Shown: positions 1 through 11,689, counted from the first letter of the stretch. The stretch: DNA of 64,000 nucleotides from Imbricaverruca yamaguchii (GCA_034440575.1 JAOTOL010000867.1:1-64000), one strand, 5' to 3'. A program made the numbers and translations. The notes: generated by a model not told the origin, from the letters alone.

Positions 1-729
1 AGGTACCTTAGCATAAGCTCAGAACAACATTGTTTCATAAAATGCCGTTGGGCTTTGCATAATTTGAGATGGAAGAACACGCTTTCTCCAAATCAGGCAC
101 CCCGCAGTGGGGCCGGCCTCGTTACACGGCTGGCTATGGAAATGGCGCTCCCTCGGGTCACCACAGCCACCCCTCTTCCTTCCGTCCATACGCTCCCACT
201 CCAATTCCCATATCATCCCAACATCCATGTCCTTCACCTAGCCCTACAACACTAACTATCCCTACTATGAGCAGGCAGGGCAACTTCCCCGGCCCTGCCC
301 ACCACCTGTTTTATCGGGGTAGCCGCGCCCCCTCGGCCCGTCCCCCGGGGTTGACGGAGTCCTGGAGGTTGAGGTCCCCCGTCGCACGGTGCTAGTTGTG
401 ACGGGGGACCAACACACCTCTTTGGTCCTGATATCCCGGAGGAGCGGGCGGGTCCGCGGGGCCTCACGCAGGCCAAGTGGCTGGTCGCCTCGGACTGGGG
501 CCTGGGAATCTTCCCAGTGCCTGCCGGCCCTGCCGGCCGGGGTCAAGGGATGGGCGGCGTTGGATTCCGGTTGGGGTGGTGAGTTTCTCTCTCCCGGCCG
601 GACTAAGGCGCTGTCTGCCCCGTATAGCTCCTCGGGCGCCTGGCGACCTCACGTTCGCGGGACCCAGGCGTCCCCCCAGTATGGCCCTATGCGGTGGGGC
701 GCCCGGGGAGCTGAAACCAAACGTACTAC
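1..729 (+). other. Leader region, probable 5' UTR of element A
   Basis: The first ~250 bases hold no gene that I can recognise. From about 250 to 729 the sequence becomes GC-rich (CCGGCC and GGGGCGG runs) and leads straight into the gag start codon at 730. This suits the 5' untranslated and internal-promoter region of a non-LTR retrotransposon. The true 5' end and any target-site duplication could not be placed. Confidence 0.35.
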
Positions 730-2254
730 ATGGCATCAACAACCCCAAAAAACACCCCTGGTCCCTCTCGTGGGGGCCAGACCAACCCCCATATACGATG
801 TGATTGGAGCTCTCCATCGGATGGTACCCCCGTACCACGTGTGCTGATTTTTGCGTTTTTTTTGCGAGTCTTGCGTCCCTGTCCCCCTTCCAAAGGTGGG
901 ACGGATGTGACAGGTTCGGTAGGATTATAAGATGCGAAAGGCTGAAGGACGGTGCTCTGGAGGTAGAATTTGCGGCAGCAGAACAGGCAGACACAGCACT
1001 GCGATCATCTGAGTTTGTATATGGCGCGCGTAAGAACGGGAAAAAGGAGGACGAGACGATCACAATCACCGTAGAACCACATAGTACAAAAAACACCTCG
1101 CGTGGAGTAATTAACTGCTTTGACCTAAGAGATGTTACAGAGGATGAGATCGTTGATGGGCTGGCAACTTTCGGGGTTATAGCCGCCAGGAAAATGAAAG
1201 TAAGAAGAGGTACAGACTTTATTTTGACCAACAATATTATTTTAACTTTCAACACAACCGACCTTCCCTCGGAGATCAGGGTGGGCTACCTGCGTGTGAG
1301 TGAGGCATCCTCCCTCCGAGGCAATTCCTCCCAAATCCAATGCGTTGTTTTAGATGCCAAAGATTCGGCCACACTACTCAGTTTTGCCGTGGCCGCCCAG
1401 CGTGCAGCAGATGTGCCTCCCATGATCATACGGGTGAGCAGTGCTCCTCTGAGCACCCTTTCTGTACGAACTGCGATGCAGGACAGGTCCCCCACACGTC
1501 GTATGACCGTACATGTCCAAGTTACATTAGGGAAAAGGAAATTATTTCATTGAAGCACACGCACAAAATATCGTTTAGGGAGGCCAGGGACCTCTATGAA
1601 AGATCACACCCAAAAATATCGTGTTTTTCCAGAACCAAAACCAGCACAACCGCACCAAACGTACAGCCCGACAAGGCATGCGAGTTGATCGCACAACTTA
1701 CAGCTCTTCTCCGAGCTTTTGGAGTGCCCCTCGCCTCACCTACGATGAACAGACAGTATAGTGAAAATAACGACAAAACAACTAAAGCCCCACCCACCAC
1801 CAAAGAGTGTGCGGAAGATGTTTTGCAGGCCTCTCAGCAGCCTACTCCTGACGGTGGGGAGTGGACCCAAGTCCACCGGTCCAGGAGGCCGGCGCGATCT
1901 TCCCATTCCAAACCCGGTCCATCCCCGACTACCACATCTACCTATACCCCATCATCACCCAAATCCACGCCTACTCCTTCTCCCAAAGCCACCCTCGTTA
2001 ACCCTATCACTTCGGCCATCTCAGGAGGGGGCAGTGCCGCCTCCCGTCGCGTCCCGGTAGAGCCTCCTCCGACATCGCAGCGATCGCAGATGATCGGGGT
2101 TCGACCAGGAGCTCCCGATATGGGGGTATCGGGTCGAGTAAACCGTGACGGGTCGCGTGACCCCTCACTTGGCGAGCGTCCTGCCGGTCCGTCACAGGTC
2201 GAGGGCCTGCACGAATCCCTAGCCAGGACCTCTCGGGCACCCCCCCTCCCCTGA
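730..2254 (+). pseudogene. Retrotransposon A ORF1 (gag-like nucleic-acid-binding protein), frameshifted
   Basis: ORF1 protein of an I/Jockey-type non-LTR retrotransposon, which would coat the element RNA. It starts at ATG 730 (MASTTPKNTPG), shifts frame near 840, continues as RRM-like gag sequence, and shifts again near 1300-1325. There the conserved PNPMRCFRCQRFGH signature resumes at about 1331. Zinc knuckles follow: CX2CX4HX4C (CFRC...C), a second CX2CX4HX4C (CSRC...C) and a degenerate third (CTNC...HTSYDRTC), all between 1346 and 1500. The C-terminal third is rich in Pro, Ser and Thr. The frameshifts mean no intact product, unless they are sequence errors. ORF2 follows about 300 bases downstream. 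Confidence 0.85.
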
Positions 2255-2556
2255 CGGTTCCTTGAGATGCAATGGGACCTCCACCCGTTCCCCCTTGTGA
2301 GAACCCGCCACGCTCTTCCTCTATTGCCGGACGCAAAAGGGCATCACCCTGGGCAATTTCGCCACCGAGCGGTGGTATCCATAGGAATCGCCAGCGAGCG
2401 AATTCTGCGTCAGCGGGGGCTAGGATCCACACTGGTGGATCCTAATTAGGCATTCACGTAATTTTGTTTTTATTGAACACTGATATTTGGATGTCCGGAG
2501 GCAGGGCAAGTTTGTATACATGGACACACACCACTTTGAAATTATAAGACACTTAT

Positions 2557-5500
2557 ATGACAACTACGTCAACAGTTTTACAGTGGAACTGTCGTGGTTT
2601 TAGAACTAGCGCCCAAGACCTACAGGTGGTCTTAAATCGGTACGGCCCTGTGGCGGTATGTCTTCAGGAGACAAAACTTTCACCTAACTACATACATCGT
2701 GTCGTTGAGTGGGTACTCGATATTTCGGAAGGATGTGGTGACTGATGCTGCAGCCCACGGTGGAGTGCTACTAGCAGTCCATAACAGCATCCCCATGAGA
2801 GTACTAACCCTGCATACTACACTCCAGGCGGTTGCCGCTCGAATACTATTTGGTCACAGATGCATCTCAGTATGTTCCGTATACCTGCCTCCAGGGAATG
2901 TGTTCCCCACCGTGGAACTCGCCAACTTGGTGTCTGAACTGCCTCGACCCGTCTTGCTTTTGGGCGATTTTAACGCTCACCACACGTTGTGGGGATGTCA
3001 CGGTATCAACACCCGTGGCCGCCATTTGGAATCTCTAATCCTTAACGAAATGCTCTGCATTTTAAATACTGGAACACGAACACACTTCTCCACACCGTCG
3101 GGAACCACTTCCACCTTGGACATCAGCCTGGCTAGCTCGCAGCTAACGGAGTGCCTCGAGTGGACGGTGGACCCAGATCCACTGGGGAGCGATCATTTCC
3201 CAATCTGGTTGAGTTATCTGGACGGCTCAGTTTTAGGCCCGCGGCCGCAGCGATGGAATTTTAAGAAAGCGGACTGGGATAGATTTCAAGAGAAAATTCA
3301 AGCTGCTTTCCGCTCATAATCAAGGTCTCCACCACTGCCAGTGACCGAATTCACTGCACTTCTCCTGGAATGCGCCTCCTCAAGTATCCCCAGGACCTCT
3401 GGACTTCCTCGACGCACCCCTGTGCCGTGGTGGACGGAAGGGTGCAGTGACGCTATTCGTGCTCGAAGACGCGCGTTTCGAGCCTTCAACCGTAATAGCA
3501 CCACTGCCAACTTAATAGAGTTCAGACGTGCTCGTGCCCTCGCTCGGCGCACTATGCTGGAGGCCAAGCGTGTTTCGTGGATTGAGTATGTTGGGTCATT
3601 CAATCGATCCTCGCCAACCTCATTAATTTGGTCTCGCATCAAGAGCATCTTTGGCCGATTTAATGCAGGCCCGCTTCCCACGTTGACGGTCGGTAGCCGT
3701 CAAGTGACGAACCCGATTGACGTGGCGAACGAGATTGGCCATGCTTTGGCAGACGTTAGCCTCGCCGGCAACGGCGACCCACAATTTATGCGCCACAAGG
3801 CGCGCTGTGAATCGATTTCGATTGATTTTTCTACTTCAGAACATCCGTCATACAACGGTTGCTTTGCTCTGGCTGAGATGGAATCGGCAATTAATTCGTT
3901 GCGCAATGTAGCCGAAGGACCCGATGAAGTGCACAATGAGCTACTGAAGCCCCTGCCTTCCTCTGTGGTCGCGGAGCTTTTACGTACCTTCAACCTGATA
4001 TGGACTAATGGCGAGTACCCTCCATCGTGGTGCGAAGCTACAGTTATCCCACTGTTGAAACCTGGGAAACGTGGCCTGGACCCCTTAGATTATCGTCCAA
4101 TCTCTCTGACGTCTGCATTAGGTAAACTAATGGAGAAACTCGTGAATGGACGCCTGTCCTGGTTCTTAGAAAAAAATGACATCTTCGTAAACACGCAGTG
4201 CGGCATTCGGAAGAACAGGAGTACCATTGACCATATTTTAACACTGGACACCGAAGTACGCATCGCTTTTAAGAGGAAGCGACATCTAGGCGTAGTGTTT
4301 TTTTTACATAGATCAGGCTTACGACACCACGTGGCGTAGAGAATCCTGCTGAAGATCCACAAGCACGGAATTCGAGGACGACTTGGTACCTTTTTACAAA
4401 ACTTCCTAGCAAATTGATGTTTTCGTGTACGTGTCGGTAACTGCCTGTCGAATTGGTTTATTCAAGAGAACGGAGTCCCACAGGGAGGTGTCCTGAGTGT
4501 GACCCTCTTCGGGGTAATGATCAACGATATTGGGGACTCGCTTCCTGTGACCATTGGGCGCTCCTTATATGTTGATGATTTCGCCATATGGTCATGTGCC
4601 TCACGTACACCGCCAATGGAGCGACAGCTACAGCTAGCCATCAGGTGCTTGGAGAAATGGGGAAACACTAATGGATTCCGCTTCTCTACAGTGAAAACCG
4701 TTGCCGTACACTTCTGTCGCTGCCGTTTATGTCCCAATATGAAAATCCTACTGTACAGGCAGGTGATACCGGTGCAACCGGTAGTGAGATTTCTGGGGGT
4801 GGAATTTGATTCACGCTTGACATACCGACAACATCTTAAAACGCTACGAGATAAGTGTGTAAATACTTTAAATATCTTAAAATGTGTGGCGCGTGCGACC
4901 TATGGAGCAGACCGCGCATCGCTGCTTCTGCTATACCGATCGCTTGTTCGGTCAAAGCTTGACTACGCGTGTTTTATTTATGACGGAGCTTGTTTGACGA
5001 ATAAACGCATCTTGGATGCGGTCCATCACTCTGCGCTTCGCATCATCACGGGTGCATTTCGTACTTCTCCAACGGCGAGTCTCCTTGCGGAAGTTCACGA
5101 GTTTCCACTCTCTCTGCGGCGTGAACAGCTTGGCATGCGATATGCTTGCAAGCTACGGCAATATCCGGACCACCCAGCTTACACCCATGTATTCTTCCAC
5201 CGGATAGCAACGCTATTCACAAACGAACACCCTGCGAGAACAGTTCCCTACGGTGTGAGGATGAGACGACTTTTTTCTGAGAGCGGTCTCCGGCTCCAGG
5301 GAGTTCGACGGACTGAGCACATTTCAACGCCTCCCTGGGAACTGATCACACCGGAAGTTGACACCTCCCTCGCCTACACAAAGAAATCCGATATTACACC
5401 ACATAAATTCAGAGCAATTGCCATGGAGCACATTGAGTGTTACACTGGATTTGTTCCAACATTCACCAGAACTGAGACCGGCGTAGGCAGCGCTTTTATT

Positions 5501-6277
5501 ACAGGTACTGTGGTGAGAAGCTTTTCCATTCCAGCACATGCTTCTGTGTATTCTTCCGAGCTGATTGCCATTCTGAAAGCTATCTGTTTCATCGAAGCAT
5601 CAGATCATCTACTCCACATTATTTTGACGGATTCTTTAAGTAGCCTTTTAGCGTTGAGGACACACAATCCGTCAAACCCCATTTTACGTTACGTCTTAAC
5701 TCGTCTCACCAGTGTGTACCAGACAGGTAAAAGAGTGGTGCTATGTTGGATCCCGAGTCACGTGGGCATCCCAGGAAATGACCTAGCTGATGTTGCAGCA
5801 AGACGCGCGACGCAAGCTCCATGTTCACGAACTCTACCACTCCCTGCCCGTGACCACTTCCGAACCATTTCTGACTTTATGCTCACAAAGTGGCAAGGCT
5901 CGTGGAACGCAATACCCGACAACAAGTTGAAGGCGATCAAGAATCTCCTCGGAAAATGGAGTTCGTGCTCGCGTAGGATCAGGCGAGATGAGGTGGCACT
6001 ATGTCGCTTGAGAATTGGACATACATATGCCACTCACTCTTACTTGCTAACTGGTGATGACGTGCCACGTTGCCCCAGATGTCACGCCCGCTTATCTGTG
6101 CGGCATGTCCTGCTGTCCTGTCCCGGCTACGTGGAGGAGCGTAAACGTCACTTTGGGCGTGCTCAGTCTTTGTCACTCAGCGATGTTTTAGGCAACGACT
6201 CGGATATTGTTCGATCAGGGCGACTATTTGACTACCTCGCTGAAATATCATTTTCAGTAATATATGCACCAAGTTGA
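2557..6277 (+). pseudogene. Retrotransposon A ORF2: endonuclease, reverse transcriptase, RNase H (decayed)
   Basis: Polyprotein that nicks the target and copies the element. Starts MTTTSTVLQWNCRG at 2557. APE endonuclease motifs are visible (QWNCRG, QET, GDFNAHHTLWG, SDHFP near 3200). RT motifs follow: YRPISLTSALGK near 4093, QCGIRKNRSTIDH near 4197, NGVPQGG near 4470 and YVDDFAIW near 4570. RNase H spans ~5430-5810 (SELIAIL, LTDSLSSL, WIPSHVGIPGNDLAD). A C-terminal CCHC (CPRC...H...C) lies near 6080. Damage: frameshift ~2700, TAA at 3317-3319, indels in a T-run ~4300 and ~4345, and TGA at 4415-4417. The RNase H start reads FTRTETGVG where FTDGSxTETGVG is expected, so the first catalytic Asp is missing. 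Length and domain order are near full-length. The I-like assignment rests on RNase H plus the YVDD box. Confidence 0.9.
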
Positions 6278-6457
6278 AAATGTTGAATGTTGCGATGTTT
6301 TATTTTTTATGTACGATTCGTTCTGTCGACTATTATTCTGCAAGCTTAACTAGCTAGGATGTGTGATATATCGACGTGTAAGTAAGTTGTATTGTCATGG
6401 GCGCTACATGACCAATGTAGTCGATGCGCCCTTAAGCCCTAATAACTAACTAACTCC
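6278..6457 (+). other. Element A 3' UTR and TAAC tail
   Basis: Short 3' untranslated region ending in GCCCTAATAACTAACTAAC, a simple TAAC tail instead of poly(A). The stretch GGGCGCTACATGACCAATG and the tail closely resemble 34235-34300, the end of a second I-like fragment, so both come from one tail family. Confidence 0.75.
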
Positions 6458-7069
6458 AAATCAGGCCGTTTTTTGGTTGGCTGAGATGTCCCTCCTGGAT
6501 ACACGAGTGAATGCATGAAACTTTCAGAGCTGACTAAGCATCACATCAAAACACAGTAAGAGCCCACTGGTCCCGAACATACTTCCTGGGCTTTCGGTTC
6601 TAGTATCTGCGACCTCTCGTACCTAAGTATCTGCGACCTACGTGGGTGTGTAGGCAGCTTGTTTCTGCCCAACAACACCGCACATTCCGTAATTTCACGT
6701 ATCAATGGGAACATTTGTGTGTAAAACATGGCCCGATGTACTTTAAAAGTGTTCTTCATTCAGCAATCTCCATTGATAGCGCAATGAACTACATTCCAAT
6801 AAGGCCGCATTCCCTTCGCTTGTTATGGAACGAAAGCATAATATATGGCGATATTTTCCAGAGGCTTGCATCTGCCGACCAGTGATAGAGCTGTTTTGAA
6901 GCTAAGATGTAAATATGAACAAAATTGTTTACCATAATTACCAGTGCATATTTGTTTCCAGTTTTCAAACCTTGTTATTTTCCAGTGGATGTAAGCATCC
7001 ATTTGTACGAAAATAATATACAAAAATACTTCCCAAATCCACTCAGGTGAGGAACTGCCTTAGTGCTTA
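6458..7069. other. No recognised gene
   Basis: AT-rich sequence with only short ORFs that show no family signature. It lies between the tail of element A and the first family E repeat, and may hold the diverged 5' part of that repeat. Confidence 0.3.
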
Positions 7070-8514
7070 AATGGGCCGACCGCACCTCCCTCTACACATG
7101 CCCCTCGGATACCACCTCATGTCTTGGATATATTAAGATACCACAAGACGCAATTCCGATGTGAACTTGCTATAGAGCTATGAATACGTACCGCTGATGC
7201 ACAGCAGTCTAATGATAACTATTGTACGAAGGCTTGTGGTCAGAAAAGTTTCCACAAGCCTAAAAATGAGCTTTCGTCGGAAAATAAAACATCTCAGTTG
7301 TAGATATACAACATTCATTAGTGTTCGGGAAACGACATACTTAGTGTTTGTAATCCAGAACATCCACATTTTCGTGTTCGGAAAATAAAACACCACTACG
7401 AAATTATGAACGTCATTTCGAAGTTTCATTTAACACTCACACGTCCGGAGGTCCGCGCCAACTTCGCATGTCCGGGGGGCAGATGTCTGCCCCCTAAGAT
7501 CTCTAGCACTATGCTAGCTAGCGACAAACGGAAAACGGCGTTGGATAGGTCGTGACAGGTTCTATCGAAAGTGTTTCGGTCTTTTTTTCGCTCAGGTCAA
7601 CATTCAGGTCACTGGATCATCATAGGCCAAATTCGACCAGATCAGGTGGGACTCAAATATTGACATATATCTCAGGACCTGTAACATATAGAAACAAACG
7701 GCAAACGCTGTTCGACAGTCCTTGAAATGCGCTACCGAGAGTATGCGGTGTAATTTAAGGTCAGGTCAACCGAAACTCAGGTCAAGATTGTGAAGTTATG
7801 ACCTCAGGTCAAGGTGATGAAATCGCCTAGGGAGGTCATGTAATATATCAATCGACACGTTTAGGCGATACAAGCACAATGACGGTAATTTCAGCCTTCT
7901 AGCTCAATGCAGTGCGACATAATGCGCAGAAATGTGTAGTGATCTCAGGTGACCTCAATGACCGTGGTGAGGTCACTGAGCAAAAATGTCAGCGGTAACA
8001 TTGAGTATAGCATCCATATATATGCCACAACCGTTGTGAGACCATTCCGAGCGCAAATATGTAACCAGGAAACATTTGTATATTTTGCCATGGCCCTGTA
8101 ATGAGGAAGCCATGGTCGCGACCTGACCTTAGGTCAATGCTACGGAAAAACCCGATATATATATTATGGTCCACGATGAGATCATGACGCGCCATAAGTT
8201 TGAAATCAATCGCCAAATTATTGTGGAAGGTATGCCACCTAGAACTCCGAGTGTAGTTGGGTCACTTCGCTTGAACTGGTGACCTGACCTGAGATGACCC
8301 AGGATTAAAAATGTATGAGGATATGCGGAAAGGACAAATGAACAGTTATGCGAGGTTTAGCTTTGCTAACCCGATTAGTTTGGCGGGAAATGAGGAAAAA
8401 CCGGAGGGGGTGGGGCAGATATCTGCCCCCCGGACGTGCGCGTGTTAATGTTGCTGCACGTTAGCGGCTACCGGTTTTTCATTAAAGGGAACTGCTTAAA
8501 TGCTGATAGTTCTT
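7070..8514 (+). repeat. Family E repeat, copy 1, interrupted by a TTAA element
   Basis: Copy 1 occupies 7070-7429 and 8449-8514. It shares long stretches with 8580-8980, for example CTCATGTCTTGGAT, ATATACAACATTCATTA and CCACATTTTCGTGTTC. It is broken by the TTAA-flanked element at 7430-8448. Three E copies follow one another at 7.07, 8.5 and 9.8 kb in the same orientation, so this looks like tandem duplication later split by insertions. No coding capacity is apparent. Confidence 0.8.
7430..8448. mobile_element. TTAA-flanked non-autonomous DNA element (piggyBac-like)
   Basis: The element is bounded by TTAA at 7430-7433 and at 8445-8448. Its ends are inverted: TTAACACTCACACGTCCGG on the left and CCGGACGTGCGCGTGTTAA on the right. 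Each end has a subterminal palindrome (GGGGCAGATATCTGCCCC on the right, GGGGGCAGATGTCTGCCCCC on the left). It has no transposase ORF. TTAA duplication with C-rich ends is known for piggyBac-type transposition, so a piggyBac relationship is inferred. Fourteen exact AGGTCA/TGACCT hexamers lie inside. The family E copy at 8938-8941 keeps the undivided TTAA site, which supports the boundaries. Confidence 0.8.
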
Positions 8515-8984
8515 TATTCTGTAAACGTCATACGATTACTGGTTCGATCATTTTGAGCAAATGGTAAAGGCATTCATTGAATGATGTCTTATGTGTTCGG
8601 ACACCCCCTATTCACATACCCCCACCCCGGATACCCCTCATGTCTTGGATGCATTAACATACAAGACATACCTCAATTCCGATGTGATCTACTTATATGG
8701 CTGTGGCCACTTGCATCTCATATACAACCGTCCAATAGCAAATGTACCAAGGCCTGTGAACAGAGAAGTTGCCACAAACCTCGAAATGAGCTTTTGTCAT
8801 GAAATGTAGCACTTCTGTGCGAGATATACAACATTCATTAAAGCGTTCGAGAAACAGCATACTTAGGATTTGTAATATAGCACACCCACATTTTCGTGTT
8901 CAGAATACAAAACACTACTACGAAATATATGTTTGTTTTAAAGTTGCTCTTTGTGAGCGGCGACAGTATTTCCATTATAAGATA
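8515..8984 (+). repeat. Family E repeat, copy 2
   Basis: Begins with CTGTAAACGTCATACGATTACTGG, as copy 3 does near 9827, and continues through the shared CTCATGTCTTGGATGCATTAA block. It contains the unoccupied TTAA (8938-8941) homologous to the insertion site in copy 1. It is itself cut at ~8985 by a family D repeat. Confidence 0.75.
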
Positions 8985-9795
8985 CTGTCTTCCGGTCAGA
9001 TCCTCACACCCCGTCTTGGAGGGTGGTTGATGCAGTCCCCATCCCTCTTTAATGTCCAAACTTAGCGTCTCACGAAAATGAGAGAGGTATCAGAGGAAAG
9101 CGCTCGACGAGTAGGGCCAGAAACCACGCCCTAAATTTTATCCCAAGAAAATGACGTCACTAGGTGACCTGTTTTCACAACTGACATAATGTTTTGGGCT
9201 GCGGGGAGTTCATTTTGGAGGAGATTTAATGCAAAACGTATTTGGAATCAGAAAATATACACGAAATCGACCACGTCCCTACAATTTTGTCCACCCAATT
9301 TGTTTTTGGTGAAATTTCATGCTTTTCAGTGTTCAATTTTCTATCATTTTTATCTTTCTATTCGGTAGCACGGACCGAAAAACGTTGTTTCAAGTCAACT
9401 TGCTCTCATAAAAGCGAATACTTTAGCCAGAATATTAGTTTTAGCCAGAATTGTCAAATATGCAAAAATAATGTCATCTAAAACAAAACAAAATACAACA
9501 TTGCTCTGGTGCGTTTTGTTACCTCCCCAAAGGTAAGGAGCAGCTGAAAGTTTCATTAAAATATCTTCATCCGTTAAGGCGTGACAACTGGTTGAACTTT
9601 TCTGGATCTGACCTCACTTCACCTTGACCAACTCGTTTGACCTAGACAACCTGACCTCAAAATATTCACGCAACATGCCAAATGTATGTGAAAAAGGATA
9701 TGGCAAATGTCAGCACGCTGGAGCGCGCCGTTCTTTCAGTGCCCCCGGGAAACTTCATGAGACATATGAGGCCCCCCGCAGAGACGGGGAGGGTT
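8985..9795 (+). repeat. Family D interspersed repeat, copy 1
   Basis: About 0.8 kb. Starts TCCGGTCAGATCCTCACACCCCGTC and ends near GGGGAGGGTTGAAT. The interior shares GCGCTCGACGAGTAGGGCC, a 'GTGACGTCAC'-like block and the terminal TGACCTxACTTxACCTTGAC...CTCGTTxGACC motif with the copies at 22.9, 40.5, 48.5 and 63.0 kb. No ORF. This is the most diverged copy at its 3' end. Confidence 0.75.
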
Positions 9796-9824
9796 GAATA
9801 TGGATAGCTTGGTATTTTTTTTGC

Positions 9825-10020
9825 ATCTGTAAACACCGTACTATTACTGCTTAGACCATTCTGAAGAAGGGGTACAGCCATTTATTGAATGCTGTCTTAT
9901 GTGATCGGCTACCTCTTCTTCACATACACCTGGACATCTGTTATATCTTTGATGCATTAAAATACCAGGCATACCTCAAGTCAGATGTGATCTACTTATA
10001 TTGCTGTGAAAACCTACAGT
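9825..10020 (+). repeat. Family E repeat, copy 3 (partial)
   Basis: Shares CTGTAAACxxCxTACxATTACTG and GAATGxTGTCTTATGTGxTCGG with copy 2, then diverges after CTACTTATATxGCTGTG near 10010. This is the last of three head-to-tail E copies. Confidence 0.65.
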
Positions 10021-10990
10021 GCCAAATCTAAGTTGCACTTCTGGCATCAGATAATGCCTCTGGAATATGGCACTACTACAACCATTCTGGTCCGGCAGGT
10101 GAGCCAAAATTTAAATAATCCAAGACAGAACTGACTTACGCATTGCTGAGGAGAAGATTGTGCAGGTGTTGCAAAATACGACTGTGCATCTTTATTTTCC
10201 CATCAGGCATAAAAGATCAGTCATCTTGGAGGGTGATGTCCAGGACCAGTGTCGTTTAAATGTCGAATGCACGTTTGATACCAAATCATATTACGCATTG
10301 GAATGCTTTGTATACAAACGCATAGAATATTCATACATAAAAATGTTATATATTATACATTTGTATACGTTTGTATTGAAAGAAAAGATCATTTATACCA
10401 TCAAAGTTTCACGGATGGCGTACTCCGACCCATTTCCTCACCACTGCTCCGAGTCGACAAAACCCGACCACAACCGGTTGCTTTGCTGTGCTGCTTCGGT
10501 ACACAGACGACCGACGTTGCAGTTTTGCAAGACAGGATGCTGCCAATTAAATTGAGGCACAGTTTTATACCGCTCGCTCAAGGCGATGGCCTTCAGAGGG
10601 CGGAGGAGGGAGGCGAGGCGAGGTGGTGGACCTGGACGGCACTGCAGATCCTCAGTAATTGAGCGCACTGCATGGAACTTTTGTTGGAAATTGAACTGGT
10701 CGTCAAGTCCTGTAATGTGCATGCACCTTCGTTTCGTTTGTGACACTCTGTACGGCCAATAACATAATCGTACACAACTGATCTCCTTTTTTCTAGTTAG
10801 TTTATATATCTCTTCGAGCGCATGAATATGTGTAGAACAAAAGTCAGACTTATAGTGATTAGTACAGCTTGCAGAATTTGAGTCATCATATGAAGAGTCC
10901 AATTTTTCACTTTCCGTTGGTGAACGGCTCCCGTGAGCGGGAATCGGCTGTTAGAAGCGGCGTCTGAGAGCTAGCGACGCCGGTAAGTTC
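10021..10990. other. No recognised gene; unassigned minus-strand ORF
   Basis: A 154-codon ORF on the minus strand (10902 to 10438) and overlapping plus-strand ORFs are present, but none shows a motif that I recognise. A short GC-rich patch lies at 10580-10640. I do not assign a gene here. Confidence 0.3.
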
Positions 10991-11029
10991 AGTAAGTAAG
11001 AAAGTAGCAAGTAAGTAAGTAGGAGGTGT

Positions 11030-11405
11030 GCGCCGCAGAGTAGAGTGGCAGACCGAGCCCGGCAGAGTAGATTGGCAGATAGAGCCCGGCAGAGTAGAGT
11101 GGCAGATAGAGCCCGGCAGAGTAGAGTGGCAGATAGAGCCCGGCAGAGTAGAGTGGCAGATCGAGCCCGGCAGAGAATACTGGCAGATCGAGCCTGGCAG
11201 AAAATACTGGCAGATCGAGCCCGGCAGATAAATGCGAGATGGCAGATAGAGCCCGGGGGGGCAGAGAGCGGGAGTAGAGTGGCAGATAGAGCCCGGCAGA
11301 GTAGAGTGGCAGATCGAGCCCGGCAGAGTAGAGTGGCAGATAGAGCCCGGCAGAGTAGAGTGGCAGATAGAGCCCGGCAGAGAATACTGGCAGGTCGAGT
11401 CCGAC
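11030..11405. repeat. 27-bp minisatellite
   Basis: About 13 copies of a 27-bp unit built on AGCCCGGCAGAGTAGAGTGG plus CAGATAG, with one irregular zone at 11225-11270. Because 27 is a multiple of three, the array stays open on both strands (LPGSICHST repeat on the minus strand). The reading frame is therefore not evidence of a protein. Confidence 0.9.
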
Positions 11406-11419
11406 CGCGAGGAAACAGC

Positions 11420-11683
11420 TGGCCGCACTGAGTTTGCCGAGGTCACGTCATGCGGCGAATACCGCTTCAAGTGCACCACCAACATGCGAGGGGCTTCCGG
11501 ATAGAGCAGCTGCATATGCCTTTTCCGGTGGCTGAAGTGTCGGAACGGGTCAAAGGTGTCGGACGCGTGACTGCCCACGTCGGAATGTGCCTTGAACTTA
11601 AACTGACCGACACATAGGTCGGTGAACTTTACGTTCTGCAATCGGACAAAGTGCTTCCACAGCCTCATTGACCTGTGGCCCAC
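11420..11683 (-). pseudogene. Possible ubiquitin-specific protease fragment
   Basis: The minus-strand translation contains PEAPRMLVVHLKRYS, which resembles the conserved box of ubiquitin C-terminal hydrolases (P.VLVxHLKRxS). No Cys or His box is visible nearby, and the frame runs straight into the 27-bp minisatellite. It could be a single exon, a gene relic or chance. The call is tentative and rests on one motif. Confidence 0.25.
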
Positions 11684-11689
11684 ACCGAG

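Noticed and set aside
464..1255. 263-codon minus-strand ORF
   Set aside because: Lies antisense to the gag of element A and has no family signature; a shadow frame.
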